Virus record (IMG/VR): IMGVR_UViG_3300006790_000095
Location: 1 to 26,936 of that record
Length of the DNA: 26,936 nucleotides
Reading direction: 5' to 3' (one strand)
DNA from: a virus
Numbering within the stretch: position 1 is the stretch's first letter; each line of letters opens with the position of its first letter. A program made the translations under genes and the position numbers. Shown piece after piece: positions 14,693 through 20,211 of this stretch. The notes under the pieces are model-generated. The model was not told the origin of the DNA. It saw nothing but the letters and a program-made list of their open reading frames with translations, and did not search any database.

Positions 14693-14871
14693 AAGTACAA
14701 ATTGAAATGTCCATAGCAGATTGCCGTACGTTGTATCAAGCCGTATGCGATGCTTATGAGAAGTGGCCTGGTTCTCCTGCACGTCCTGCAGAAGAACAGC
14801 AAAAACTATTGCATATGCGTACTTTTTTATTTAGTATCTTATGTGAAGCTTCTTTCAATAAGGATGAGTAA
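14686..14871 (+). CDS. Small hypothetical helical protein
   Basis: A 61-aa protein. ATG 14686 is preferred over the earlier in-frame TTG at 14668, because it lies inside the end of the preceding gene in the style of translational coupling and gives a natural start (MVEVQIEMSIADC). The body is helical (DCRTLYQAVCDAYEKW, then EEQQKLLHMRTFLFSILCEASF). No family is recognised. It ends overlapping the ATG of the next small gene. Confidence 0.55.
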   Translation: MVEVQIEMSIADCRTLYQAVCDAYEKWPGSPARPAEEQQKLLHMRTFLFSILCEASFNKDE

Positions 14872-14986
14872 GAATGCAAAGGGCGGTGGCTATGTCATCG
14901 GAACTCCAAAAAAAACATCACAAGGACAAGGGAAACACTCTCGTCCTAAAAAAGACCGTAAAAAGTTGCGTGGCCAAGGCAAGTAA
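14864..14986 (+). CDS. Very small basic Gly/Lys-rich protein (40 aa)
   Basis: ATG 14864 overlaps the preceding stop by 8 bases and has AGGA just upstream. The product starts MSKNAKGGGYVIGTPKKTSQ and ends in a Lys/Arg cluster (KKDRKKLRGQGK). Short proteins with 'GTPKKTSQGxGxxSRP...RGQGK' are, as I recall, frequent in cyanophage genomes. Its function is unknown; a nucleic-acid-binding or structural peptide is a guess from composition. A longer frame that begins at 14750 includes this gene, but its upstream part is a shadow of the 14686 gene. Confidence 0.6.
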   Translation: MSKNAKGGGYVIGTPKKTSQGQGKHSRPKKDRKKLRGQGK

Positions 14987-15015
14987 AATCTGATAAAATT
15001 ACCGAAGCTAATTGT

Positions 15016-15684
15016 TTGGCCGTGAGAAACTTTGGCCCGGCTGAATACATTATCAAAAAATATGAGGGCTTCAATAATAAAGCTTACTCAGACCCTCTTT
15101 CTGATGGTGCTTGGACGATCGGCTTCGGTACTCAGTTTTACTCTGATGGTTCTCCCGTTCAGCAGGGTCATCGTATAACGCGAGAAAAGGCTGACGAATA
15201 TTTATCTGATGAGTTGCATGTCATTGAACTTGATCTGTTAGATCTAAATTTACGTTTGGACGACGCCATGGTGCAAGCTTTGGTTTCTTTCATTCATTCA
15301 GTGGGCTGGTCAGCTTTTTTATACAGCAATATTGTTGATGCCATGGATCGTGGCGACGTTACCGCCGCTGTTGAAGAGATTAACAAATGGATTTTCGACG
15401 AAGATCATAAGGCAGTTGGGGGCCTTGTCGAACGTCGCATGGAAGAAACCACGTTGTTTTTGTCAGACTTAGACGATTATTTTGCCCCTCGAATTCCGAA
15501 TATTTTGCTAAAAGCCTTTAGAGATTACGAGGCATCTGCAGAAGAAGTACAGGCGATCCGTCGTTTAGAGTCTTCGATCAGTCCTTATGTACTTGCAGAA
15601 TTTGCGAACTCTTTCGGTTTATACAATAGGAAGAGTTTCTTTTCAGAGTTCGATGTCGATCGGATATTTGAACTGCCGAGTTAA
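15016..15684 (+). CDS. GH24 (T4-type) lysozyme / endolysin with C-terminal extension
   Basis: A 222-aa muramidase. The catalytic triad pattern E-x8-D-x7-T is present: Glu17 in KYEGF, Asp26 in YSDPLSDG and Thr34 in WTIGFGT. The body (VGWSAFLYSNIVDAMDRGD ... WIFDEDHKAVGGLVERR) matches the T4 lysozyme family through about residue 155. The last ~65 residues (APRIPNILLKAFRDYEAS ... FFSEFDVDRIFELPS) are extra and could bind wall or virion. No signal peptide is present, so export would need a holin or the enzyme is particle-borne. TTG 15016 is chosen because it gives the Met-Ala start seen in several genes here; GTG 15022 is the alternative. Confidence 0.85.
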   Translation: MAVRNFGPAEYIIKKYEGFNNKAYSDPLSDGAWTIGFGTQFYSDGSPVQQGHRITREKADEYLSDELHVIELDLLDLNLRLDDAMVQALVSFIHSVGWSAFLYSNIVDAMDRGDVTAAVEEINKWIFDEDHKAVGGLVERRMEETTLFLSDLDDYFAPRIPNILLKAFRDYEASAEEVQAIRRLESSISPYVLAEFANSFGLYNRKSFFSEFDVDRIFELPS

Positions 15685-15707
15685 AATAAATTAGTAGCGA
15701 AAATTCT

Positions 15708-15992
15708 GTGGAGTCATCCAAAGAGACTAAGGAATTTCATTTACCTCTAGAAATGCAGTTCGCTATGCGTAAGGCAGAAGTCCACGCAAAAGAACTGGAT
15801 CGTGAAGAGCTTATCGTCGCCCTTTTAAATTTATACCACCAACGTCTTATGGAGTGGAACGCGATCAAAGCGTTAATGGCAGAAGAGCATGTTGATATTG
15901 AATTTGATATCCCCACCGACCTGGAGTTATCAGAGCTGGTGGGGCAAATGGAATTTGAAGATGAAGATGATGGCGGCTCTTTTGCCGTCTAA
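15708..15992 (+). CDS. nblA: NblA-like phycobilisome degradation protein
   Basis: A 94-aa protein with a GTG start. Residues 11-60 follow the NblA pattern: LPLEMQFAMRKAE (Leu14, Glu15, Gln17, Phe18, Arg21), a Leu/Arg-Glu-Glu turn, LLNLYHQ (39-45), then a helix ending in IKALMAEEH. NblA binds phycobiliproteins and directs the antenna to Clp protease. The protein is longer than ordinary NblA (~60 residues), with an acidic tail (DIPTDLELSELVGQMEFEDEDD) that might change its target. It follows the lysozyme by 23 nt and ends tail-to-tail with the minus-strand DUF3310 gene (CTAA). If correct, it is a host-derived metabolic gene that would dismantle phycobilisomes during infection. A cyanobacterial NblA-related protein of other function is possible. 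Confidence 0.55.
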   Translation: MESSKETKEFHLPLEMQFAMRKAEVHAKELDREELIVALLNLYHQRLMEWNAIKALMAEEHVDIEFDIPTDLELSELVGQMEFEDEDDGGSFAV

Positions 15993-16360
15993 TCATCTAA
16001 AAAAGCAACCAGACGGTCAATGTACCACTGCGCTTTTTTAAGTGACTCGACACCCCCTTTATGAGCTTCGCGCCAAACATACTTGGCTACGTTACCTTTT
16101 AGGTATCCTTTATATTCTTCTGGCGTTAACTGCGCTTCAATTGCTTCAATGCACTCGATACTTCCGTCACAGTAATGTGAAGGATGATTTACCGAATCAA
16201 TAAGCACAGGACGTTCATAATCACTGATCTCATTTTTATTGAATTTACTCGAAAGAGCATCTAACTCAAGTAAATCATCTTCTTGGGAAATAGCAGGCGA
16301 CGTGGCCCAGGGGACTGGACAAACTCCTCCGGGACAAGTCTCTTCTTCTTCAGCGGTCAC
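15989..16360 (-). CDS. DUF3310 family protein
   Basis: A 123-aa protein. The C-terminal half carries the DUF3310 signature: VNHPSHYCDG, IECIEAIEAQLT, GYLKGNVAKYVWR and LKKAQWYIDRL. This small helical domain is common in phages, often near nucleotide-metabolism genes; its biochemical role is not established. The frame stays open to 16723, but I place the start at GTG 16360 because it forms a GTGA overlap with the stop of the upstream gene, and the residues before it are Gly/Ser low-complexity shadow sequence of that gene. The N-terminal ~55 residues are acidic and Cys/Pro-containing. Confidence 0.75.
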   Translation of the reverse strand: MTAEEEETCPGGVCPVPWATSPAISQEDDLLELDALSSKFNKNEISDYERPVLIDSVNHPSHYCDGSIECIEAIEAQLTPEEYKGYLKGNVAKYVWREAHKGGVESLKKAQWYIDRLVAFLDD

Positions 16361-16884
16361 TGGAGCGAAAATCCACGAAGCCTCATCGCTCTCTCCCGTT
16401 CCTGTTGACGAGCCGGATCCATGTTGTCCATCACTGCTGGTTGACCCATCTGAGTCACACCGTTCGAGGCACCCTCCAGCATCCCCCGAGCAAGGCCCTC
16501 CTCCACACTTGGAATGAATCCTGTCAGTCCCGGGCGTGCTCCCGGAGCCTGACTCGGAATCACAGGGGCCATCTCCTTGCCCATATAGAATCCCCGGGAC
16601 TGCGCCTGAACCGAACCCGGATATCGTGATACAGCCTGATCCGCCATCGCTGATTGGCTCTTTAAAACCGGTTCCGGATTTCCTTCCAGTTGAAGTTGCT
16701 GTCTTTCGTACCCCTCTTCGCATACCGCCAGTCCATTGTTGTACTGATTATATGTTGGCACATCTTTACGCTGATTACCAAGCTCTGCATCGAAATCGCA
16801 TACAGAAAGGCAACGGCGTACTGCTGGGTTTGTGCCAATAAAGTTGTCACGAAACGATGCTACAGCGTCAAGCATTTTATTCAT
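16357..16884 (-). CDS. Hypothetical protein coupled to DUF3310 gene
   Basis: A 175-aa protein starting MNKMLDAVASFRDN. The N-terminal ~60 residues contain four cysteines (RRCLSVCDF, LAVCEEG); the rest is Pro/Gly/Gln/Met-rich and probably disordered, ending in ARQQERERAMRLRGFSLQ. The second half of the gene is markedly richer in G+C than its neighbours. The stop overlaps the DUF3310 start (GTGA). The family is not recognised. It is divergent from the gene at 16926, with only 41 nt between the two starts, so both promoters would have to sit within that gap or overlap the coding ends. Confidence 0.55.
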   Translation of the reverse strand: MNKMLDAVASFRDNFIGTNPAVRRCLSVCDFDAELGNQRKDVPTYNQYNNGLAVCEEGYERQQLQLEGNPEPVLKSQSAMADQAVSRYPGSVQAQSRGFYMGKEMAPVIPSQAPGARPGLTGFIPSVEEGLARGMLEGASNGVTQMGQPAVMDNMDPARQQERERAMRLRGFSLQ

Positions 16885-16925
16885 GTTTACTGCTACTACA
16901 ATGATAACAGGGAGAATTATTTAAC

Positions 16926-17291
16926 TTGGCAGAATTTCGCGGCGGATATGAACCAGATGCTCGTTTTCTAGACGAAGACGAGCAGGTCGATCTACGCAGG
17001 GCGCAGGGTGCTTTCCAGCAGCGTTCTTCGCCTGATGTAAGAGAAGATAATGCTCGACGACGTGCCTTAAGTGCCAAGGCCGCTGGTGAGTATCGTAAAC
17101 GGCAGGGATACTCTCAACCCAATCTTGGTGGCCGTATTTCAGTCGGTAAGTTTGTCCTAGATTCTTCCCCGTTTGGAGGCACTGAGTTACCTAGCTTACG
17201 GGGAAGAAACTATGGAAGACCTGGTGCAGGCGGCATGATGTATGCAGATAAACCGGATGCCGCCTTTGGTACTTTTTACGGCTTCTCTTAA
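16926..17291 (+). CDS. Hypothetical Arg/Gly-rich protein between two minus-strand blocks
   Basis: A 121-aa protein with a TTG start and AGGGAG ~11 nt upstream; MAEFRGGYEP is again a Met-Ala start. The N-terminal half is charged and helical (DEDEQVDLRRAQGAFQQ, DNARRRALSAKAAGEYRKRQ); the C-terminal half is Gly/Pro/Tyr-rich and likely disordered. No motif is recognised. It is a lone plus-strand gene facing the dCTP deaminase gene, sharing TTAA so that both stop codons overlap. The composition is compatible with a minor virion protein. Confidence 0.5.
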   Translation: MAEFRGGYEPDARFLDEDEQVDLRRAQGAFQQRSSPDVREDNARRRALSAKAAGEYRKRQGYSQPNLGGRISVGKFVLDSSPFGGTELPSLRGRNYGRPGAGGMMYADKPDAAFGTFYGFS

Positions 17292-17872
17292 ACCTTAGAG
17301 AAGACAACTTCTGCAGGTTGATTTTGATATTTACCCTTGCGGTCTTGATAACTAACTGAACAGTCTTCGCCAGTCAAAAATAAGAGCTGTGTAATACCTT
17401 CATTGACATAAATTTTGTTAAATAGTCCTGTGCAGTTACTAATTTCTAATGTTAAATAACCTTCCCACATTGCTTCGGCGGGAGTGATATTGACAAGGAT
17501 TCCCGAACGGGCATAAGTTGACTTACCCACGGCTACTACTGTGACATTACGAGGCAACTTAAGCCGTTCTTTTGCAACGCCCAGACAGTAACCATAGGGC
17601 GGAAGAATGTAATAAGAACCTTTACTATCTTTATGTAAATCAAGGGGCTTGAGGATGTCAGGATCAAAGTCCTTTGGATCACAGACGCCAGACTGAACAC
17701 CACCAAATAAAAAACAATGCTTGTCGTCGAGACGAATATCGTATCCGTAAGACCCTAAACCGTAACTAAGAATTTTCTTGCCATCTACTTCGGAAACTGT
17801 ATGATCGGCAAACGGTTCAATCATCTGGCTTTCTTTAGCCAGTGCCGCAATTTCTTTGTCGGCTAAAAGCAT
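17288..17872 (-). CDS. dcd: dCTP deaminase (possibly bifunctional dCTP deaminase/dUTPase)
   Basis: A 194-aa protein of the dUTPase/dCTP deaminase fold. The GKSTYARSGI motif (116-125) is the nucleotide-binding signature, followed by ITPAEAMWEGYLTLEISN (129-146), where Glu143 is the expected catalytic acid. SYGYDIRLD (41-49) is the conserved N-terminal strand. It converts dCTP to dUTP (or onward to dUMP if bifunctional), feeding dTMP synthesis for phage DNA. Length matches the family. GGAG lies about 8 nt before the ATG. It is the last gene of the minus-strand operon, 23 nt after the Dam-like gene, and ends tail-to-tail with the gene at 16926. Confidence 0.85.
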   Translation of the reverse strand: MLLADKEIAALAKESQMIEPFADHTVSEVDGKKILSYGLGSYGYDIRLDDKHCFLFGGVQSGVCDPKDFDPDILKPLDLHKDSKGSYYILPPYGYCLGVAKERLKLPRNVTVVAVGKSTYARSGILVNITPAEAMWEGYLTLEISNCTGLFNKIYVNEGITQLLFLTGEDCSVSYQDRKGKYQNQPAEVVFSKV

Positions 17873-17895
17873 TAGCTTTCTCCAGGTATATAAGC

Positions 17896-18477
17896 TTAAC
17901 AGATACAGCGGCCCATAGGACTATAGATATCGATAAATCTCTGGATGTTTTCATCATTCAAACCGTGTGGCGGCATGTAAACCAGGAAGGTCGTACATGT
18001 TTTATAGGATTTCTCTAAACCTTTACTGGTGTTCTTAATTAAGTACGGGCGGTTTGCTAAGACGCAAAAAGGAAAGTCAAAGATACGCTGATCCATCCTC
18101 AGCATGTCTGGGTGGTTCGTCATATACAAAGCGTGTTTGATGTTTCCCTTCCACCATTCTCTGTACAGTCGGCGGAACCAAACCGCATGAGACGATACTA
18201 ATGTACTAGACGAAGCGCGTGTCTTTTTCCATCTAACGTTTCTTTTATCCCAAAAGTATGTACCTGCCGGAGGAAATAGATACACACTTCCGTGCCAATC
18301 CTGGACATTGAGTCCGTCATCACTAGGCGTGTAATACTGTGTAGCTTGTACGAAACGATTGGCTACTTTAGAACTAGCTACGTCAAGATCTATGCCACCT
18401 AGTAATGCATGGGCATTACTCGTAAGATCTTGGTTCGTAATAAGTTCTAAGTCCTCCTGATAATTCCTGGGTCTCAT
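17896..18477 (-). CDS. Dam-like N6-adenine methyltransferase homologue with altered motif IV
   Basis: A 193-aa protein. GGIDLDVASSKVANRFV (28-43), YYTPSDDGL (48-56), W61-HG and LFPPAG (67-72) follow the order of the phage N6-adenine methyltransferase (PF05869-like) family: LDxASS, YYTxxDDGL, W-G, then the catalytic NPP[YG]. In this protein the Asn of NPP is Phe, so the base-binding Asn expected for methyl transfer is missing. The downstream region (WFRRLYREWWKGN, ALYMTNHPDML) still matches the family fold. It may be an inactive DNA-binding homologue or act on another substrate. It starts at ATG 18477 overlapping the upstream stop (ATGA) in the minus-strand operon. Confidence 0.65.
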   Translation of the reverse strand: MRPRNYQEDLELITNQDLTSNAHALLGGIDLDVASSKVANRFVQATQYYTPSDDGLNVQDWHGSVYLFPPAGTYFWDKRNVRWKKTRASSSTLVSSHAVWFRRLYREWWKGNIKHALYMTNHPDMLRMDQRIFDFPFCVLANRPYLIKNTSKGLEKSYKTCTTFLVYMPPHGLNDENIQRFIDIYSPMGRCIC

Positions 18478-18878
18478 GAGACAACGTCTTCTAACTTGTC
18501 TCCTGCAGCAGTGTTGTAATCAATCTCAAAATAACGTATGCCTTCGTGGTCGTTGACTACATAACCAGCTTTCTCAGTAGGGTCAATTTTTTGTGCTGCA
18601 GCCAATATCCTTCGAAAGGTTTCAGCAAGGTCGCCATTATTATCTCGCTCACAAGATTCTTCTGCGGCATGTAGCTCTTTAAGACTCATGAAGAACACGT
18701 TACGTTCTTGTTCCGGCTGGAAACACATAACGCCAGGGCCTTCAGCATCCCAAAACTTGCAATACTGTTTCCCCATATCCGCCAAGATAATCTTGACTGT
18801 AGTGTCAAGCATCCGAGTTTTAGTCAGGTCCGGCTCTTTACCCAAGAGACTGAACAGAAGCTTTTCTCTACGGTTCAT
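18474..18878 (-). CDS. Hypothetical operon protein (134 aa)
   Basis: The product starts MNRREKLLFSLLGKEPDLTK and is mixed alpha/beta with an acidic middle (AAEESCERDNNGDLAETF) and a C-terminal strand (GIRYFEIDYN). No catalytic motif or named family is recognised. Both ends overlap neighbours by ATGA, so it is translationally coupled between the 151-aa protein and the Dam-like protein. Its tight linkage suggests a partner or regulator of one of them. Confidence 0.6.
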   Translation of the reverse strand: MNRREKLLFSLLGKEPDLTKTRMLDTTVKIILADMGKQYCKFWDAEGPGVMCFQPEQERNVFFMSLKELHAAEESCERDNNGDLAETFRRILAAAQKIDPTEKAGYVVNDHEGIRYFEIDYNTAAGDKLEDVVS

Positions 18879-19330
18879 TTCAGTAATCCTTGTTTGCGTA
18901 ATGAATCCAGAAGTTTTACTTCAGGCCTATACGTGACAACCATTTTGCCAAGCGCCCCCTTCTGCTTGATCAGCTTACCATTTTCGTCACGCAATTTACT
19001 AAACTCTCCGGATCTAATTAAATATTCTGCTACGCAACGCAGTCGTCTTTTGAGAGGAAGTTCTGCGGTAGGAAACTTGCCGCAAATGGTAGCGGGCTGC
19101 ATGTCTTTGAAGGCAATGCGAAGGCGATTCGCCAAGGTCATATGAGAATTTTCATCCTCATCTTCATATTTTTTTAAAGCTTCAAGATATCTTTTGAGGC
19201 AATCTGTATCAAAGGAACCACTAGGCGGTATAAAAGGTTGAATTTGTTTTGCTAAAGAGTCCGGAAGAATATCGTGAAAGTTTTCTAGAGTAACCTCAGC
19301 GATACTGACATTATTAAATCGGTAACTCAT
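18875..19330 (-). CDS. Hypothetical operon protein (151 aa)
   Basis: The product starts MSYRFNNVSIAEVTLENFHD. Residues ~80-130 (LANRLRIAFKDMQPATICGK, then ELPLKRRLRCVAEYLIRSGE) are basic and helical, with a look of a winged-helix or small DNA-contacting domain, but I cannot name a family. It follows the HTH gene with an ATGA overlap and runs into the 134-aa gene in the same way. A role in DNA transactions is a guess from the operon and its charge. Confidence 0.6.
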   Translation of the reverse strand: MSYRFNNVSIAEVTLENFHDILPDSLAKQIQPFIPPSGSFDTDCLKRYLEALKKYEDEDENSHMTLANRLRIAFKDMQPATICGKFPTAELPLKRRLRCVAEYLIRSGEFSKLRDENGKLIKQKGALGKMVVTYRPEVKLLDSLRKQGLLK

Positions 19331-19749
19331 AGGTCAGGGTCGGCCAGATCGTCCTCTCTAGGTTTAGTCCTATATTTAGTGGCTCTATTAAAGGCGCTGT
19401 CATCCGTATTATTATTTGCCGCAAAAGTACCTACGAGTTGATTCCATGGAATTCGAATTGTTCCACGATGTACGGTATCGGCATTCATGTTGACGTAATG
19501 AATACCCTCCTTCCAACCTGTTTTTGCATAGCGTCCCATTGTGATCCAGTTGCGTAACGTGGATTCAGAGATGCTTAAACGACGGGCGCATTCCTCCAAA
19601 GTAATGTATTCATCAGCGTACGCTCTTGGATCGAGAACATCGGTTTCTCCGTTTTGATATCGGCTATGCCACATCGCTTCAAGACAAAGTCGAATACCTC
19701 TAAGTTCAGAAACAATTGCTCTGATTCCAGTATTTGTCGGGGATGGCAT
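19327..19749 (-). CDS. Helix-turn-helix DNA-binding protein, first gene of minus-strand operon
   Basis: A 140-aa protein. Residues 48-106 form an excisionase/MerR-type winged HTH: YITLEECARRLSISESTLRN followed by the wing GIHYVNMN and RGTIRIPWNQLV. The N-terminal helix (GIRAIVSELRGIRLCLEAMW) may dimerise; the C-terminus is charged and probably disordered. It is the promoter-proximal gene of a five-gene unit ending with dcd and may autoregulate it. The 55-nt gap to the divergent gene at 19805 contains TATAAT. GAGGAT directly precedes the ATG, unusually close for a ribosome binding site. Confidence 0.7.
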   Translation of the reverse strand: MPSPTNTGIRAIVSELRGIRLCLEAMWHSRYQNGETDVLDPRAYADEYITLEECARRLSISESTLRNWITMGRYAKTGWKEGIHYVNMNADTVHRGTIRIPWNQLVGTFAANNNTDDSAFNRATKYRTKPREDDLADPDL

Positions 19750-19768
19750 ATCCTCGCTTTTTAATTTT

Positions 19769-19774
19769 TATAAT
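19769..19774 (+). promoter_or_regulatory. Candidate -10 box in divergent intergenic region
   Basis: TATAAT sits in the 55-nt gap between the divergent HTH gene and the 19805 gene. A clear -35 hexamer is not visible on either strand. This gap must hold the promoters for both units and is the natural place for an operator of the HTH protein. Confidence 0.3.
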
Positions 19775-19804
19775 GTTAAGCTACGAGCAAATGTATGTCT
19801 ACCC

Positions 19805-20173
19805 ATGGAAGGACAAGTTCCAGCAAGTCAGCCACCGGAATTTAATACAGCCCCCTCAATCACACCTGAAAATATTCAAGCATTGAAAGAGGAGGCCCGC
19901 AGGCGAGCAATCGCACAGGCAATGCAGGATCGCCAGACCATGGAGCAAGCCCCTCCACGTCCTGCACCGCAGCCTCAGTACGTTCCGCAGCCTCAGCCAC
20001 AACGACAGTTTGTACCAACGCCGCAACCTCAGCCTATCGTCGTACGGCGCAATTTGACGATCGCTGAAGTTGGTCTTCTTATTGCAGTGTCCGTAGGTAT
20101 TCTTGCAGGTATCCAATTCACATGGAATTTTTCTACTGATATCTTGTCTCGTATTGAGATTAGGGAAAAATAA
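19805..20173 (+). CDS. Pro/Gln-rich single-pass membrane protein upstream of fibre genes
   Basis: A 122-aa protein. Residues 25-48 are helical and charged, 50-77 are a Pro-Gln repeat (variants of PQPQ), and 86-107 form one membrane helix (IAEVGLLIAVSVGILAGIQF), followed by a short charged C-terminus. Basic residues (RR) before the helix suggest a cytoplasmic Pro-rich N-terminus. There is no signal peptide or ribosome binding site. It could be a lysis-timing protein (holin or anti-holin class) or a membrane-contacting virion protein; nothing in the sequence decides. It is divergent from the HTH operon and precedes the fibres by 38 nt. Confidence 0.55.
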   Translation: MEGQVPASQPPEFNTAPSITPENIQALKEEARRRAIAQAMQDRQTMEQAPPRPAPQPQYVPQPQPQRQFVPTPQPQPIVVRRNLTIAEVGLLIAVSVGILAGIQFTWNFSTDILSRIEIREK

Positions 20174-20179
20174 AAGACC

Positions 20180-20185
20180 TATAAT
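20180..20185 (+). promoter_or_regulatory. Candidate -10/TATA box before fibre array
   Basis: TATAAT in ACCTATAATTGTAAC lies 27 nt before the GTG of the first fibre gene. It resembles the first half of the TATAATTAAATATC boxes but lacks the ATATC end. Confidence 0.3.
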
Positions 20186-20211
20186 TGTAACAGGTTATAT
20201 GCAGACTTAGG

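Noticed and set aside
14750-14863. Upstream part of a 78-aa frame containing the 40-aa basic gene
   Set aside because: It is a shadow of the 14686-14871 gene; the recognisable small protein starts at 14864.
16361-16723. Extended N-terminus that would make the DUF3310 protein 244 aa
   Set aside because: The extra part is Gly/Ser low-complexity sequence in a shadow frame of the 16357-16884 gene, and a GTGA overlap gives a natural start at 16360.
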